Positions 9,083-17,364 of a DNA stretch of 64,000 nucleotides are shown in pieces. Under the pieces are notes generated by a model. The model saw nothing but the letters and a program-made list of their open reading frames with translations, made no database searches and was not told where the DNA came from. The position numbers were made by a program, and so were the translations under genes. The DNA comes from Nocardia arthritidis. Its GTDB lineage: Bacteria > Actinomycetota > Actinomycetes > Mycobacteriales > Mycobacteriaceae. How positions within the stretch are numbered: position 1 is the stretch's first letter; each line of letters begins with the position of its first letter. Location: the NCBI RefSeq assembly GCF_011801145.1, contig NZ_CP046172.1:5394001-5458000 (forward strand), written 5' to 3'.

Positions 9083-10423
9083 ATGCGCAAACCAACGCTT
9101 CGCACCCTCGCCGCGCTCACCGCATGCACCACCACCGTGCTGCTCACCGCATGTACCGGGCAGAGCTCCGGCGGCGGTGACGACGGTTCGGCATCCGGCA
9201 AGGACGTCACCATCACGTTCTGGCACGGCTGGAGCCAGGACAACGAGGTGAAGGCGATCCAGGACAATGTGGCCGCATTCGAGAAGCTGCACCCCAACAT
9301 TCACGTCAAGCTGGTCGGCAACGTATCCGACGACAAGATCGAGCAGGCGCTGCGCGCGGGCGGCTCCGACGCACCGGATGTGGTCTCCTCGTTCACAACC
9401 GATCAGGTCGGCAAGTTCTGTTCGGCCAATGTGTGGATCGATCTGAATCCCTTGCTGCGCAAGGACAATATCGATCCGGCCAAGACCTTCCCCCAAGCCA
9501 TGCTCGAGTACAGCCGGTTCGAGGGCAATCAGTGCTCGCTGCCGCTACTCGGCGACACCTACGGCCTGTACTACAACAAGGCCGCCTTCGCCGCCGCCGG
9601 GATCACCGCACCGCCGAAGACGTTCAGCGAATTCGACGCCGACGCCGTCAAATTGACCGTCCCGAGCGGCGACGGCTACAAACAGCTCGGCTTCATGCCG
9701 AACTATCACGGCTACGAGACGACGGCGATGCACTATCTCGGCCAGTACGGTGCGAAATACTTTGCCACGGACGGGAAGTCGAATCTCGCGAGCGATCAGA
9801 AGGTGGCCGCGATGTTCACCTGGCAGAAGAACCTGATCGGCAAGCTCGGCGGCTACGAGAAACTGGAGAAGTACCGCACCACCTTCGGCGACGAGTTCAG
9901 CGCCAAGAACCCGTTCGAGACCGGTCAGGTCGCCATGTCGCTCGACGGCGAGTGGCGCACCGCGTCGCTGGCCGATGACAAGGTCGGCTTCGATTGGGCC
10001 ACAGCGCCTTTCCCGGTGCCGGACGACCAGGCCGACACCTACGGCCGCGGGTACCAGACCGGCACCATCATCGGCATCGCGAAATCCAGCAGGAAGCAAA
10101 CGGCCGGATGGGAGTTCGTGAAGTACCTGACCACCGACACCGGCGCGCTGGTGCGCTTCGCCAACGCCATCCACAATGTGCCGAGCACCAACGCCGCGCT
10201 GAATTCCCCCGACCTGGTGGCGGATCCGAATTTCAAGACCTTCATCGATATCGCCAAGAACCCGAATTCCTCGACCACCCCGGCCAGCATCAACGGCGGC
10301 GCCTACCAGATCTCGCTGCGCAACTTCGGCTACGACTACGAGTCGGGCAAGCAGACCGATCTGCGGGCCGGATTGGCCGCCACCGCAAAGGAAGTCGACG
10401 AGGCGATCGCACAGGCGAAGTGA
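9083..10423 (+). CDS. ABC transporter sugar-binding lipoprotein
   Basis: A 446-residue family 1 solute-binding protein. It begins with a lipoprotein signal peptide ending in the lipobox LLTAC, so the mature protein is anchored through the cysteine near residue 21, then a Gly/Ser linker and the TITFWHGWSQ start of the mature fold typical of oligosaccharide binders. The ATG at 9083 follows AGGAG. It lies 73 bases after the ROK gene and one base before the first permease, so it captures the substrate for this importer. No ATPase gene is present; a shared MsiK-type ATPase elsewhere is likely. Confidence 0.92.
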   Translation: MRKPTLRTLAALTACTTTVLLTACTGQSSGGGDDGSASGKDVTITFWHGWSQDNEVKAIQDNVAAFEKLHPNIHVKLVGNVSDDKIEQALRAGGSDAPDVVSSFTTDQVGKFCSANVWIDLNPLLRKDNIDPAKTFPQAMLEYSRFEGNQCSLPLLGDTYGLYYNKAAFAAAGITAPPKTFSEFDADAVKLTVPSGDGYKQLGFMPNYHGYETTAMHYLGQYGAKYFATDGKSNLASDQKVAAMFTWQKNLIGKLGGYEKLEKYRTTFGDEFSAKNPFETGQVAMSLDGEWRTASLADDKVGFDWATAPFPVPDDQADTYGRGYQTGTIIGIAKSSRKQTAGWEFVKYLTTDTGALVRFANAIHNVPSTNAALNSPDLVADPNFKTFIDIAKNPNSSTTPASINGGAYQISLRNFGYDYESGKQTDLRAGLAATAKEVDEAIAQAK

Positions 10424-10424
10424 G

Positions 10425-11360
10425 ATGGCCACCGCACTCACCCGCAGGCGACGCCGCTCCGCGCTGCGCACGCTCGCCTTCCTCTCGCCGTGGTTGATCG
10501 GTTTCGGCGTCTTCTTCGTCTACCCGCTGATCTCGATCGTCTACTTCTCGTTCACCAAATACGACGGCTTCTCGGCGCCCACCTTCACCGGGCTGCGGAA
10601 CTGGAACTACGTGCTCGGGAAGTATCCGTTCTTCTGGCAGGGGCTGCGCAACACGATGTGGCTTGTGCTGGTGATGGTTTCGTTGCGGGTGGTGTTCGGG
10701 CTCGGCATCGGGCTGCTGGTCACCAAGATCAAGACGGGGCTCGGATTCTTCCGCACCGTGTTCTATCTGCCCTATCTGGCGCCGCCGGTGGCCGCCACCA
10801 TCGCCTTCGCCTTCCTGCTGAATCCCGGCACCGGGCCGGTCAACCATCTGCTCGGCGAACTCGGTCTGCCGCAACCGGGTTGGTTCACCGATCCGGACTG
10901 GTCCAAGCCGGCGCTGACCATGCTCGCGGTGTGGGGCATCGGCGATCTGATGGTCATCTTCATGGCGGCGCTGCTGGACGTGCCGCGCGAACAGTACGAG
11001 GCGGCCGAACTCGACGGCGCCGGGCCGTGGCAGCGCTTCCGGTACATCACGCTGCCGAATATCACGCCGATCGTATTGTTCGCCGTGGTCACCGGGGTCA
11101 TCCAGACGATGCAGTACTACACCCAGGCGATCGTCGCGGGAAAGGTGGCCAGCGGCAAAGTCGCGGGCGGCGGTGAGGCTTTCGAGCCCGGCTACCCGAA
11201 CGGGTCCACCTGGACCCTGCCGCAGATGATCTACAACCTCGGCTTCCAGCGCTTCGACACCGGCTCCGCATGCGTGGTCGCGGTGCTCCTGTTCGCCATC
11301 TCCATGGCCTTCACCTCGCTGCTGCTGCGGCGCAGATCCGGCTTCCTGCAAGGAGATTGA
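10425..11360 (+). CDS. ABC sugar transporter permease, MalF/LacF type
   Basis: A 311-residue inner-membrane permease with six predicted transmembrane segments. The cytoplasmic coupling motif is present as EQYEAAELDGAGPWQRFRYI, matching the EAA-X3-G consensus that docks the ATPase. It starts one base after the binding-protein stop. A longer periplasmic loop near residues 235-265 (GGEAFEPGYPNG) is typical of the first permease in carbohydrate importers. Confidence 0.93.
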   Translation: MATALTRRRRRSALRTLAFLSPWLIGFGVFFVYPLISIVYFSFTKYDGFSAPTFTGLRNWNYVLGKYPFFWQGLRNTMWLVLVMVSLRVVFGLGIGLLVTKIKTGLGFFRTVFYLPYLAPPVAATIAFAFLLNPGTGPVNHLLGELGLPQPGWFTDPDWSKPALTMLAVWGIGDLMVIFMAALLDVPREQYEAAELDGAGPWQRFRYITLPNITPIVLFAVVTGVIQTMQYYTQAIVAGKVASGKVAGGGEAFEPGYPNGSTWTLPQMIYNLGFQRFDTGSACVVAVLLFAISMAFTSLLLRRRSGFLQGD

Positions 11361-11363
11361 GTC

Positions 11364-12254
11364 ATGACGCTGACATCGACCCGCCCGGCGCCGGTGACCC
11401 GTCCCCCAGTGGAGCCGACGACCGCGCGCCGCCGCGACGTATTGAGCTGGGTGGCAACGCATTCGCTGGCGATCGCCGCCGCGCTGCTGTTCCTGATGCC
11501 GTTCGTCTTTCTCTTCCTGACCTCGGTGATGTCGGACCGGCAGGCGCTCACCTCCGACCTGCTGCCGTCCGAATGGCACTGGGGAAATTACGTGAAGGTC
11601 TGGCGCACACCGGGATTCCTCACCTGGTGGCGCAATACGCTCGTCTACGCGACGGCGGGCACGGCGCTCACCCTGCTGTCCAGCATCCCGGTGGCCTACG
11701 CGCTGGCCAAATTCCGCTTCCGCGGCAGCAATCTGGCGCTGATGGCGGTGATCTCGATGATGATGCTGCCGCCGCAAGTCACCGTCATCCCGATGTATCT
11801 GGTGTGGTCCAAACAGTTTCACCTCACCGGCTCGCTGTGGCCGCTGATCGTGCCGCTGGCCTTCGGCGACGCGTTCTCCATCTTCCTGCTGCGGCAATTC
11901 CTGCTCACCATTCCCGACGAATACCTGGAGGCGGCCAGGATCGACGGCTGCGGCTCGTTGCGCACCCTGCTGCGGGTGGTGCTGCCGATGTCGCGGCCCG
12001 GCATCGCCGCCGTCGCGCTGTTCCAGTTCTTCTATTGCTGGAACGACTATTTCGGACCGCAGATCTACGCGAGCGAGAATCCGGCCGCCTGGACGCTCAG
12101 CTACGGCCTCGAGTCGTTCAAGAGCGAACACCACACCAATTGGAATCTCACCATGGCCGCGACGCTGCTGGTGATGGCGCCGGTGATCATCCTTTTCTTC
12201 TTCGCCCAGAAGGCCTTCATCGAGGGCGTGACACTGACAGGGGTCAAAGGCTGA
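11364..12254 (+). CDS. ABC sugar transporter permease, MalG/LacG type
   Basis: A 296-residue permease, the partner of the preceding one. The EAA loop reads EYLEAARIDGCGSLRTLLRVV. The N-terminal 35 residues are cytoplasmic and basic, then a first membrane helix (LAIAAALLFLMPFVFLF). The start is three bases after the upstream stop, and its stop overlaps the glycosidase ATG by one base. Confidence 0.93.
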   Translation: MTLTSTRPAPVTRPPVEPTTARRRDVLSWVATHSLAIAAALLFLMPFVFLFLTSVMSDRQALTSDLLPSEWHWGNYVKVWRTPGFLTWWRNTLVYATAGTALTLLSSIPVAYALAKFRFRGSNLALMAVISMMMLPPQVTVIPMYLVWSKQFHLTGSLWPLIVPLAFGDAFSIFLLRQFLLTIPDEYLEAARIDGCGSLRTLLRVVLPMSRPGIAAVALFQFFYCWNDYFGPQIYASENPAAWTLSYGLESFKSEHHTNWNLTMAATLLVMAPVIILFFFAQKAFIEGVTLTGVKG

Positions 12255-13534
12255 TGTCCGCACTGAAACTCGCCGTCGTCGGCGGCGGTTCCACCTACAC
12301 CCCGGAATTGATCGACGGTTTCGCGCGGCTGCGCGACGCGCTGCCGGTCGGCGAACTGGTACTGATCGATCCGGCCGCCGATCGGCTGGAACTCGTTGCC
12401 GGACTGGCCCGCCGGATCTTCGCCGCGCAGGGACATCCCGGGCGGATCGAGACCGCCGCGACGGTGGACGCCGTGCGCGACGCCGACGCCGTGCTGCTAC
12501 AGCTGCGGATCGGCGGGCAGGCCGCGCGCAACGAGGACGAGACCTGGCCGCTGGACTGCGGCTGTGTCGGGCAGGAGACGACCGGCGCCGGCGGGCTGGC
12601 CAAGGCGTTGCGCACGGTGCCCGTCGTGCTCGATATCGCCGAAAAGGTCCGTGCCGCTTGCCCGGACGCGTGGATCGTCGACTTCACCAATCCGGTGGGC
12701 ATCGTCACGCGCGCGCTGCAGAACGCGGGGCACCGAGCCGTCGGACTGTGCAATGTCGCGATCGGATTCCAGCGAAAGTTCGCGCGGCACTTGGGCGTCG
12801 ATCCCGAGCTGATCCGGCTCGACCATATCGGCCTCAACCATCTCACCTGGGAGCGCGGGGTCACCTTGCTCGATCGGCCCGGCGCGGAGACCGGGCAGGA
12901 GGCGCTGCCGAAACTGCTCGCCGACTTCGGTGCTCAGATCGCCGAAGATATCCGGCTGCCAACGGAATTCGTCCGGCGGCTGGGCGTCGTTCCGTCGTAC
13001 TATCTGCGCTACTTCTATCAGCACGACGCGGTGGTGGCGGAATCGCGGACCAAAGGTTCGCGGGCCGCGGAGGTGGCGGCCATCGAACGACAACTGCTGG
13101 ACATGTATGCCGATCCGGCACTGGACACCAAACCGGCGCTGCTCGAAAAACGCGGCGGCGCATACTATTCCGAGGCAGCGGTGCAGTTGCTCGGCGCACT
13201 GCTCGGCACCGGCGGCGGCGTACACGTCGTCGACACCCGCAACGACGGCACGCTGCCGTTCCTGCCCGACGACGCCGTCATCGAGGTGCAGGCGCGGGTC
13301 GACGCGGGCACGGTGCGCCCGCTGCCGCAGCGCCCGGTCGAACCGCTCTTCGCCGGACTGATCGCGCATACCGCCGCCTACGAGGAGCTGGCGCTGCGGG
13401 CCGCGCTGGAGGGCGGGCGCGACCGGGTATTCGATGCGCTGCTGGCGCACCCGCTGGTCGGTCAGCTGGATACGGCCGACCGGCTCACCGATGAGCTCAT
13501 CGCCCACAATCGCGCCTACCTGGCCTGGGCATGA
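12254..13534 (+). CDS. Glycoside hydrolase family 4, 6-phospho-glycosidase type
   Basis: A 426-residue NAD- and metal-dependent GH4 enzyme. It has the nucleotide-binding start VVGGGSTYTPELIDG, the FTNPVGIVT segment, and the metal-ligand regions around the cysteine in GLCNVAIG and the histidine in GLNHLTW. GH4 enzymes cleave phosphorylated or free glycosides by oxidation at C3, elimination and re-addition. With an ABC importer instead of a PTS, phosphorylation would need the kinase encoded just downstream. The ATG overlaps the permease TGA. The exact sugar cannot be read from sequence. Confidence 0.92.
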   Translation: MSALKLAVVGGGSTYTPELIDGFARLRDALPVGELVLIDPAADRLELVAGLARRIFAAQGHPGRIETAATVDAVRDADAVLLQLRIGGQAARNEDETWPLDCGCVGQETTGAGGLAKALRTVPVVLDIAEKVRAACPDAWIVDFTNPVGIVTRALQNAGHRAVGLCNVAIGFQRKFARHLGVDPELIRLDHIGLNHLTWERGVTLLDRPGAETGQEALPKLLADFGAQIAEDIRLPTEFVRRLGVVPSYYLRYFYQHDAVVAESRTKGSRAAEVAAIERQLLDMYADPALDTKPALLEKRGGAYYSEAAVQLLGALLGTGGGVHVVDTRNDGTLPFLPDDAVIEVQARVDAGTVRPLPQRPVEPLFAGLIAHTAAYEELALRAALEGGRDRVFDALLAHPLVGQLDTADRLTDELIAHNRAYLAWA

Positions 13535-13547
13535 ACGAATCATGCCC
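13527..13547. terminator. Hairpin at the end of the GH4 gene
   Basis: GGGCATGA and TCATGCCC form a perfect 8-base stem with a 5-base loop that includes the GH4 stop codon. There is no T-run, so it may be an attenuator or processing element between the glycosidase and kinase genes rather than a full terminator. Confidence 0.4.
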
Positions 13548-13604
13548 GGCCCCAACGGAATCGGACGGGGTGCACATGATGATTCGACGGGGGGTGGCGG
13601 TCGG

Positions 13605-14657
13605 ATGACGGGTGGGCCCGAGCAGGTCCCCGGTGTCCTAGCGATCGATGGCGGCAACAGCAAAACCGATATCGCCCTGGTCGCGCTCGACGGCACCGTC
13701 CTGGCCACCGCTCGCGGTGCGGGTTACGCCCCGTACCGCGACGGTGCCGAAGGCGCGATCGGCGGCATCCGCCCGCTGGTCGAATCCGTCGCCGAGCAGG
13801 CCGGGCTGCGGCCGGGACGGCTGCTCACCACCCGGGTCAGCGCCTGTATGGCCAACGTGGACTTGCCAATTGAGGAGGAACGGCTGCACGCAGCCATCGC
13901 GTCCGAGCCGTGGGGCCGGACGGCCGCCGTCACCAACGACACCTTCGGTCTGCTGCGCGCGGGCACCGACGGACCGCACGGGGTCGCGGTGGTGTGCGGG
14001 GCGGGCATCAATTGCGTCGGGCTGCGACCGGACGGGCGGACCGCGCGATTCCCGGCGCTCGGCGCGTTGACCGGGGACTGGGGCGGTGGCTCGGGTATGG
14101 CCACCGCGGCCATGTGGCACGCGGCCCGCGCCGAGGACGGCCGGGGCGAGCCGACCGCGTTATCCGCCGCTATCGGAACGTATTTCGGGCTGCCGGGCGC
14201 CAATGCGGTGGCCGAGGCGATCCATCTCGGCGAGCTCGCCGAACATCGCCTGCACGAGCTGGTGCGGGTGCTCTTCGACACCGCCGAGGCGGGTGATCCG
14301 ACGGCGCTGCGGCTGGTCGACCGGCAGGCCGACGAGATCACCCGGCTCACGCTGGTGGCGCTGCGCAGGCTCGAACTGCTCGATCAGCCGACACCGGTGG
14401 TCCTCGGCGGCGGCGTGCTCGCGGCCAGGCAACCGCTGTTGATCGACAATGTCACGGCCCGGCTCGCCGCCGCCGCACCGCTCGCCGAGCCCCGGATCGT
14501 CGTCGCCCCACCGGTTCTCGGCGCCGCGCTGCTCGGCCTCGACCACATCGGCGCGACGCCCGCCGCCCGGCACCGCCTGCGCGACGCCTACCCGACCACG
14601 ATCATGCCGAGCGTTTCGCCGCGCGCGGACGGGCAGCGAACTCCGGTGCGAGACTGA
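13605..14657 (+). CDS. BadF/BadG/BcrA/BcrD-type ATPase, probable N-acetylglucosamine-like sugar kinase
   Basis: A 350-residue ASKHA-fold kinase. Phosphate-binding motifs are DGGNSKTDIALV near the N-terminus, TNDTFGLLRA in the middle and ALTGDWGGGSG further on; VVCGAGINCVG is also typical of the GlcNAc kinase branch. It follows the GH4 gene by 70 bases with a hairpin between. In this context it probably phosphorylates the imported sugar or a cleavage product. I chose the ATG at 13605, which follows a GGGGGG-rich stretch; the frame is open to 13434 but overlaps GH4. Confidence 0.85.
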   Translation: MTGGPEQVPGVLAIDGGNSKTDIALVALDGTVLATARGAGYAPYRDGAEGAIGGIRPLVESVAEQAGLRPGRLLTTRVSACMANVDLPIEEERLHAAIASEPWGRTAAVTNDTFGLLRAGTDGPHGVAVVCGAGINCVGLRPDGRTARFPALGALTGDWGGGSGMATAAMWHAARAEDGRGEPTALSAAIGTYFGLPGANAVAEAIHLGELAEHRLHELVRVLFDTAEAGDPTALRLVDRQADEITRLTLVALRRLELLDQPTPVVLGGGVLAARQPLLIDNVTARLAAAAPLAEPRIVVAPPVLGAALLGLDHIGATPAARHRLRDAYPTTIMPSVSPRADGQRTPVRD

Positions 14658-14661
14658 GGAT

Positions 14662-15441
14662 TCAGAGCTTCAGCAGCGTCGCGAACGTCTCGCCGAGTAC
14701 GGCGTCGCGGACCGCGCCGGGTGTGGTCACCCGTTCGATCGTGGTGCGGGAGATCAGCGGATCGCCGTAGGGTGCGTCCGAGCCGAACATGGTCCGCTCC
14801 GGTAGTTCGGCGATGGCCAGCTTCACCGCGAAAATCACCGGGGCGGTTGACAATTCGAGATACATATTGGGGGTGTCCCGAACCAGCTCGATGGCGGTGA
14901 GCCAGTTCGCCCCGCCCGCCTGACTGATCACCAGGGGCACCGGATAGCGGCGCGCCAGTTCGGCGAGCGTGTGCAGATCGTCGTTGGTGGTCGGGGCGTA
15001 ACCGTGCACGACCACCGGCAGCCCGCCGTGATCGGCGGCGGCGCGCAGCACCGGCTCGATGCGCGCGGCCGCGCCCGGCGGCGGCGTCAGCTCACCGATG
15101 CCCCGCAGGCCGCGGCCGGCCACCTCACGCGCGACGTACTCCTCGATGTCGTCGGGCGCCAGATCGAGCCGAACCGTTCCGAAGCCGATGAAGCGGTCGG
15201 GATGGGCGGCGAGCGCGTCATCCAATTCCCGCCAGGCCGTGCGGAAACTCGCCGGATCGGAGCGCCCGTCCAGCGCGGTCGCCAGCACGCTCATCTCGTC
15301 CCGGAACGTGGCCAGATCGGTGGCCCGCTCCGGATGCGGCCGGGTGGCGAACAGCACCGCACGGTCGATACCTGCCTCGTCGAGCAGTGCGATGTGGTCG
15401 CGCACCGGCTCGTGCACGTGGCTGTGGGCGTCGATGATCAC
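14662..15441 (-). CDS. Amidohydrolase-family metal-dependent hydrolase (amidohydrolase 2 type)
   Basis: A 259-residue TIM-barrel hydrolase. It opens with IIDAHSHVHEP, giving the HxH metal ligands, and later shows VVVHGYAP and the metal/acid aspartate in MFGSDAPYGD near the C-terminus. The GTG at 15441 follows a strong GGAGG; the frame is open further upstream but runs through the MerR operator. It is divergent from the MerR gene with the shared operator at 15496-15516, so MerR probably controls it. Substrate unknown. Confidence 0.82.
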   Translation of the reverse strand: MIIDAHSHVHEPVRDHIALLDEAGIDRAVLFATRPHPERATDLATFRDEMSVLATALDGRSDPASFRTAWRELDDALAAHPDRFIGFGTVRLDLAPDDIEEYVAREVAGRGLRGIGELTPPPGAAARIEPVLRAAADHGGLPVVVHGYAPTTNDDLHTLAELARRYPVPLVISQAGGANWLTAIELVRDTPNMYLELSTAPVIFAVKLAIAELPERTMFGSDAPYGDPLISRTTIERVTTPGAVRDAVLGETFATLLKL

Positions 15442-15495
15442 GAAATCCTCCGGGTTGGTTCGGTTTGCGGAATACGACCGCCGACCGAGTGTTGA

Positions 15496-15516
15496 ACCTT
15501 GACATTGTGGCAAGGT
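15496..15516. promoter_or_regulatory. MerR-type operator between divergent amidohydrolase and merR genes
   Basis: A perfect dyad ACCTTG-N9-CAAGGT (15496-15501 and 15511-15516) overlaps a perfect TTGACA (15499-15504) that could be the -35 for the MerR gene. The dyad form matches MerR-family operators. Confidence 0.65.
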
Positions 15517-15537
15517 CAAGCGAAGGGATCCGCGCGG

Positions 15538-15891
15538 GTGTTGATCGGGCAGTTGGCCGAACGTACCGGCACCAGTGAGCGCCAGCTCCGCTATTACGAG
15601 CGCACCGGACTGCTCGACGCGCAGCGGCAGGCCAACGGATATCGCGACTACGACGGGTCCGCCGAACGCACGGTGCACCAGATCCGCACCCTGCTCGCCG
15701 CCGGCCTGCCGACCCGGGTCATCAAGCAGGTACTGCCGTGCGCGCTGGGCGACGGCTCGCTGCGCCCGTGCCCGGGCATCGTGTCGACGCTGCGCACCCG
15801 GCTGGCCGAATTGGATGAGCGGGCAACGGAATTGGCCGAGGCGCAGCGAACGCTGCGGCGGGTGATCGACGCGGCCGAATCCGCGGGCTGA
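15538..15891 (+). CDS. MerR-family transcriptional regulator
   Basis: A 117-residue protein with the N-terminal MerR winged helix: LIGQLAERTGTSERQLRYYERTGLL, then the wing ending in NGYRDYDGSA, and a C-terminal dimerisation coiled coil rich in Arg/Leu/Glu. GTG at 15538 is the likely start, placed 21 bases after the operator dyad; TTG at 15541 is an alternative. Two cysteines (LPCALG and RPCPG) are conserved in many such small actinobacterial MerR proteins, so the signal cannot be read from them. Confidence 0.88.
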   Translation: MLIGQLAERTGTSERQLRYYERTGLLDAQRQANGYRDYDGSAERTVHQIRTLLAAGLPTRVIKQVLPCALGDGSLRPCPGIVSTLRTRLAELDERATELAEAQRTLRRVIDAAESAG

Positions 15892-16458
15892 TCAGAGGTC
15901 GGCGGGATCGCCGACGTGGGAGACGCCGCGGTCGTCGCGGCGGCGCTGCACATCGTGCAGCAGGATCGTCAAAAGCTCGGTCAGCTGACTGCGCTGTTCC
16001 GGATTCAGGCCGGATAAGAGTTCGACCTCTCTGGTGAGCACCCGGTCGACCGTGCGCTCCACCAGCCGATGCCCCGCCGGCGTCAGCTTGACCAGGACGC
16101 TTCGTCCGTCCGGGCCGGGACGGCGCTGCACCAGACCTTCGTTTTCGGCGCGCGCCACCCGCTGTGAGATCGCGCCAGCGGTGACCAGGGTCCGTTTGGC
16201 GAGTTCCCTGGTCGTCAGCGTGTAGGGCGGCGAACTACGGCGCAGCACACTGAGCAGATCCAGTGTGGCCGAATCGATTTCGGCGTCCGCCAACACCTTC
16301 CGGCGGTCTTCGCCGAGCAGTTTGGCCAGCCGCCAGACGCGGGTGACGATGCCGATCGACTCGGTGGGGGTGCCGGGCCGTTCGCGCTGCCACGCCTCGG
16401 CGATCTCGTCCACCGGGTCCGGATCGGAACCGTTGCCGGTGTCCGATGCGAGCGTCAT
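15892..16458 (-). CDS. MarR-family transcriptional regulator
   Basis: A 188-residue MarR protein. The winged helix is seen around YTLTTRELAKRTLVTAGAISQ and the wing in RRPGPDGRSVLVKLT, with helices for dimerisation at both ends. The ATG at 16458 follows AGGAGG. It is divergent from the SDR gene, and the shared 100-base intergenic region holds two tandem palindromes, so it probably represses both itself and the reductase. Confidence 0.9.
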   Translation of the reverse strand: MTLASDTGNGSDPDPVDEIAEAWQRERPGTPTESIGIVTRVWRLAKLLGEDRRKVLADAEIDSATLDLLSVLRRSSPPYTLTTRELAKRTLVTAGAISQRVARAENEGLVQRRPGPDGRSVLVKLTPAGHRLVERTVDRVLTREVELLSGLNPEQRSQLTELLTILLHDVQRRRDDRGVSHVGDPADL

Positions 16459-16501
16459 GAAGTACCTCCTCATTCGATGCCGACAAGGATAAACCGGTTG
16501 A

Positions 16502-16539
16502 CGTTCAGCACTGAACGATACTAGCGTTTAGACCTAAAC
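16502..16539. promoter_or_regulatory. Two tandem palindromes, probable MarR operators
   Basis: Site 1 is CGTTCAG-CA-CTGAACG (16502-16517), with perfect 7-base arms. Site 2 is GTTTAG-AC-CTAAAC (16526-16539), with perfect 6-base arms. Their centres are 23 bases apart, about two helical turns, and site 2 ends 18 bases before the SDR start. The pair resembles MarR-family operators. Confidence 0.75.
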
Positions 16540-16557
16540 AGATCGATTGGAGGATTT

Positions 16558-17283
16558 ATGACTCGCACCGTTCTGGTCACCGGCGGCGGAACCGGAATCG
16601 GCTACGCGGTGGCCGACCGATTCAGCGGCGAAGGCGACGAGGTATATATCACCGGACGCCGCAAGGAAATTCTGCAAGAATGCGCTGCCGCATTGGGCGA
16701 CAACGTGCACCCGCTGCCCTGCGACAACACCGATCCCGACCAGTTGGCCGCCGCTGTCGCCGACCTGCCGGACCGAATCGATGTCCTGGTCAACAATGCG
16801 GGCGGCAATACCGACTTCACCGCGACACCGCGGGATGGGCTGCGCGCGCTGGCCGACCGATGGCTGGCCAACCTCAATTCCAATGTGCTGAGCGCGGTGC
16901 TGACCACGCATGCCGTCGGTGACCGTCTCGCCACCGGCGGGTCCGTCGTTCATATAGGTTCGATCGCCGCGGACCAGGGCGCCGGATCATACGGCGCCGC
17001 CAAAGCCGCGGTGGCGGCCTGGAATGTCGACCTCGCCCGCGAACTCGGGCCGCGCGGGATCACCTCGAATGTGGTGTCACCGGGATATATTCAGGACACC
17101 GAGTTCTTCCACGACAAACTCACCGCCGACCGCATCGACTATTTGATCTCCCGCACGATGACCGGCAGAGCCGGTGCGCCCTCGGATATCGCGGAAACAA
17201 TTCATTTTCTCGCCTCGCCCGGCGCTCGGCATATCACCGGTCAGGTAATAAATGTGAACGGTGGCGCATTTACCAGTCGATAG
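16558..17283 (+). CDS. Short-chain dehydrogenase/reductase
   Basis: A 241-residue classical SDR. It shows the cofactor motif TGGGTGIG, the structural NNAGG, the catalytic serine region HIGSIAAD and the YGAAK active-site pair (Y-X3-K). The arginine after ITG (TGRRKE) suggests NADP preference. The ATG follows GGAGG. It is probably controlled by the divergent MarR through the palindromes upstream. Substrate unknown. Confidence 0.9.
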   Translation: MTRTVLVTGGGTGIGYAVADRFSGEGDEVYITGRRKEILQECAAALGDNVHPLPCDNTDPDQLAAAVADLPDRIDVLVNNAGGNTDFTATPRDGLRALADRWLANLNSNVLSAVLTTHAVGDRLATGGSVVHIGSIAADQGAGSYGAAKAAVAAWNVDLARELGPRGITSNVVSPGYIQDTEFFHDKLTADRIDYLISRTMTGRAGAPSDIAETIHFLASPGARHITGQVINVNGGAFTSR

Positions 17284-17364
17284 CGACTACTGCATCTTCA
17301 GTACGGCCGAATGCCTGTACCTGTATGACGACGACTACCGGGCCGCGCCTAGATCATCGAGCGC

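Noticed and set aside
10290..12263. Long minus-strand open frame of 657 codons in the sugar transporter region
   Set aside because: It mirrors the two permease genes, a common effect of high GC; no domain or start signal.
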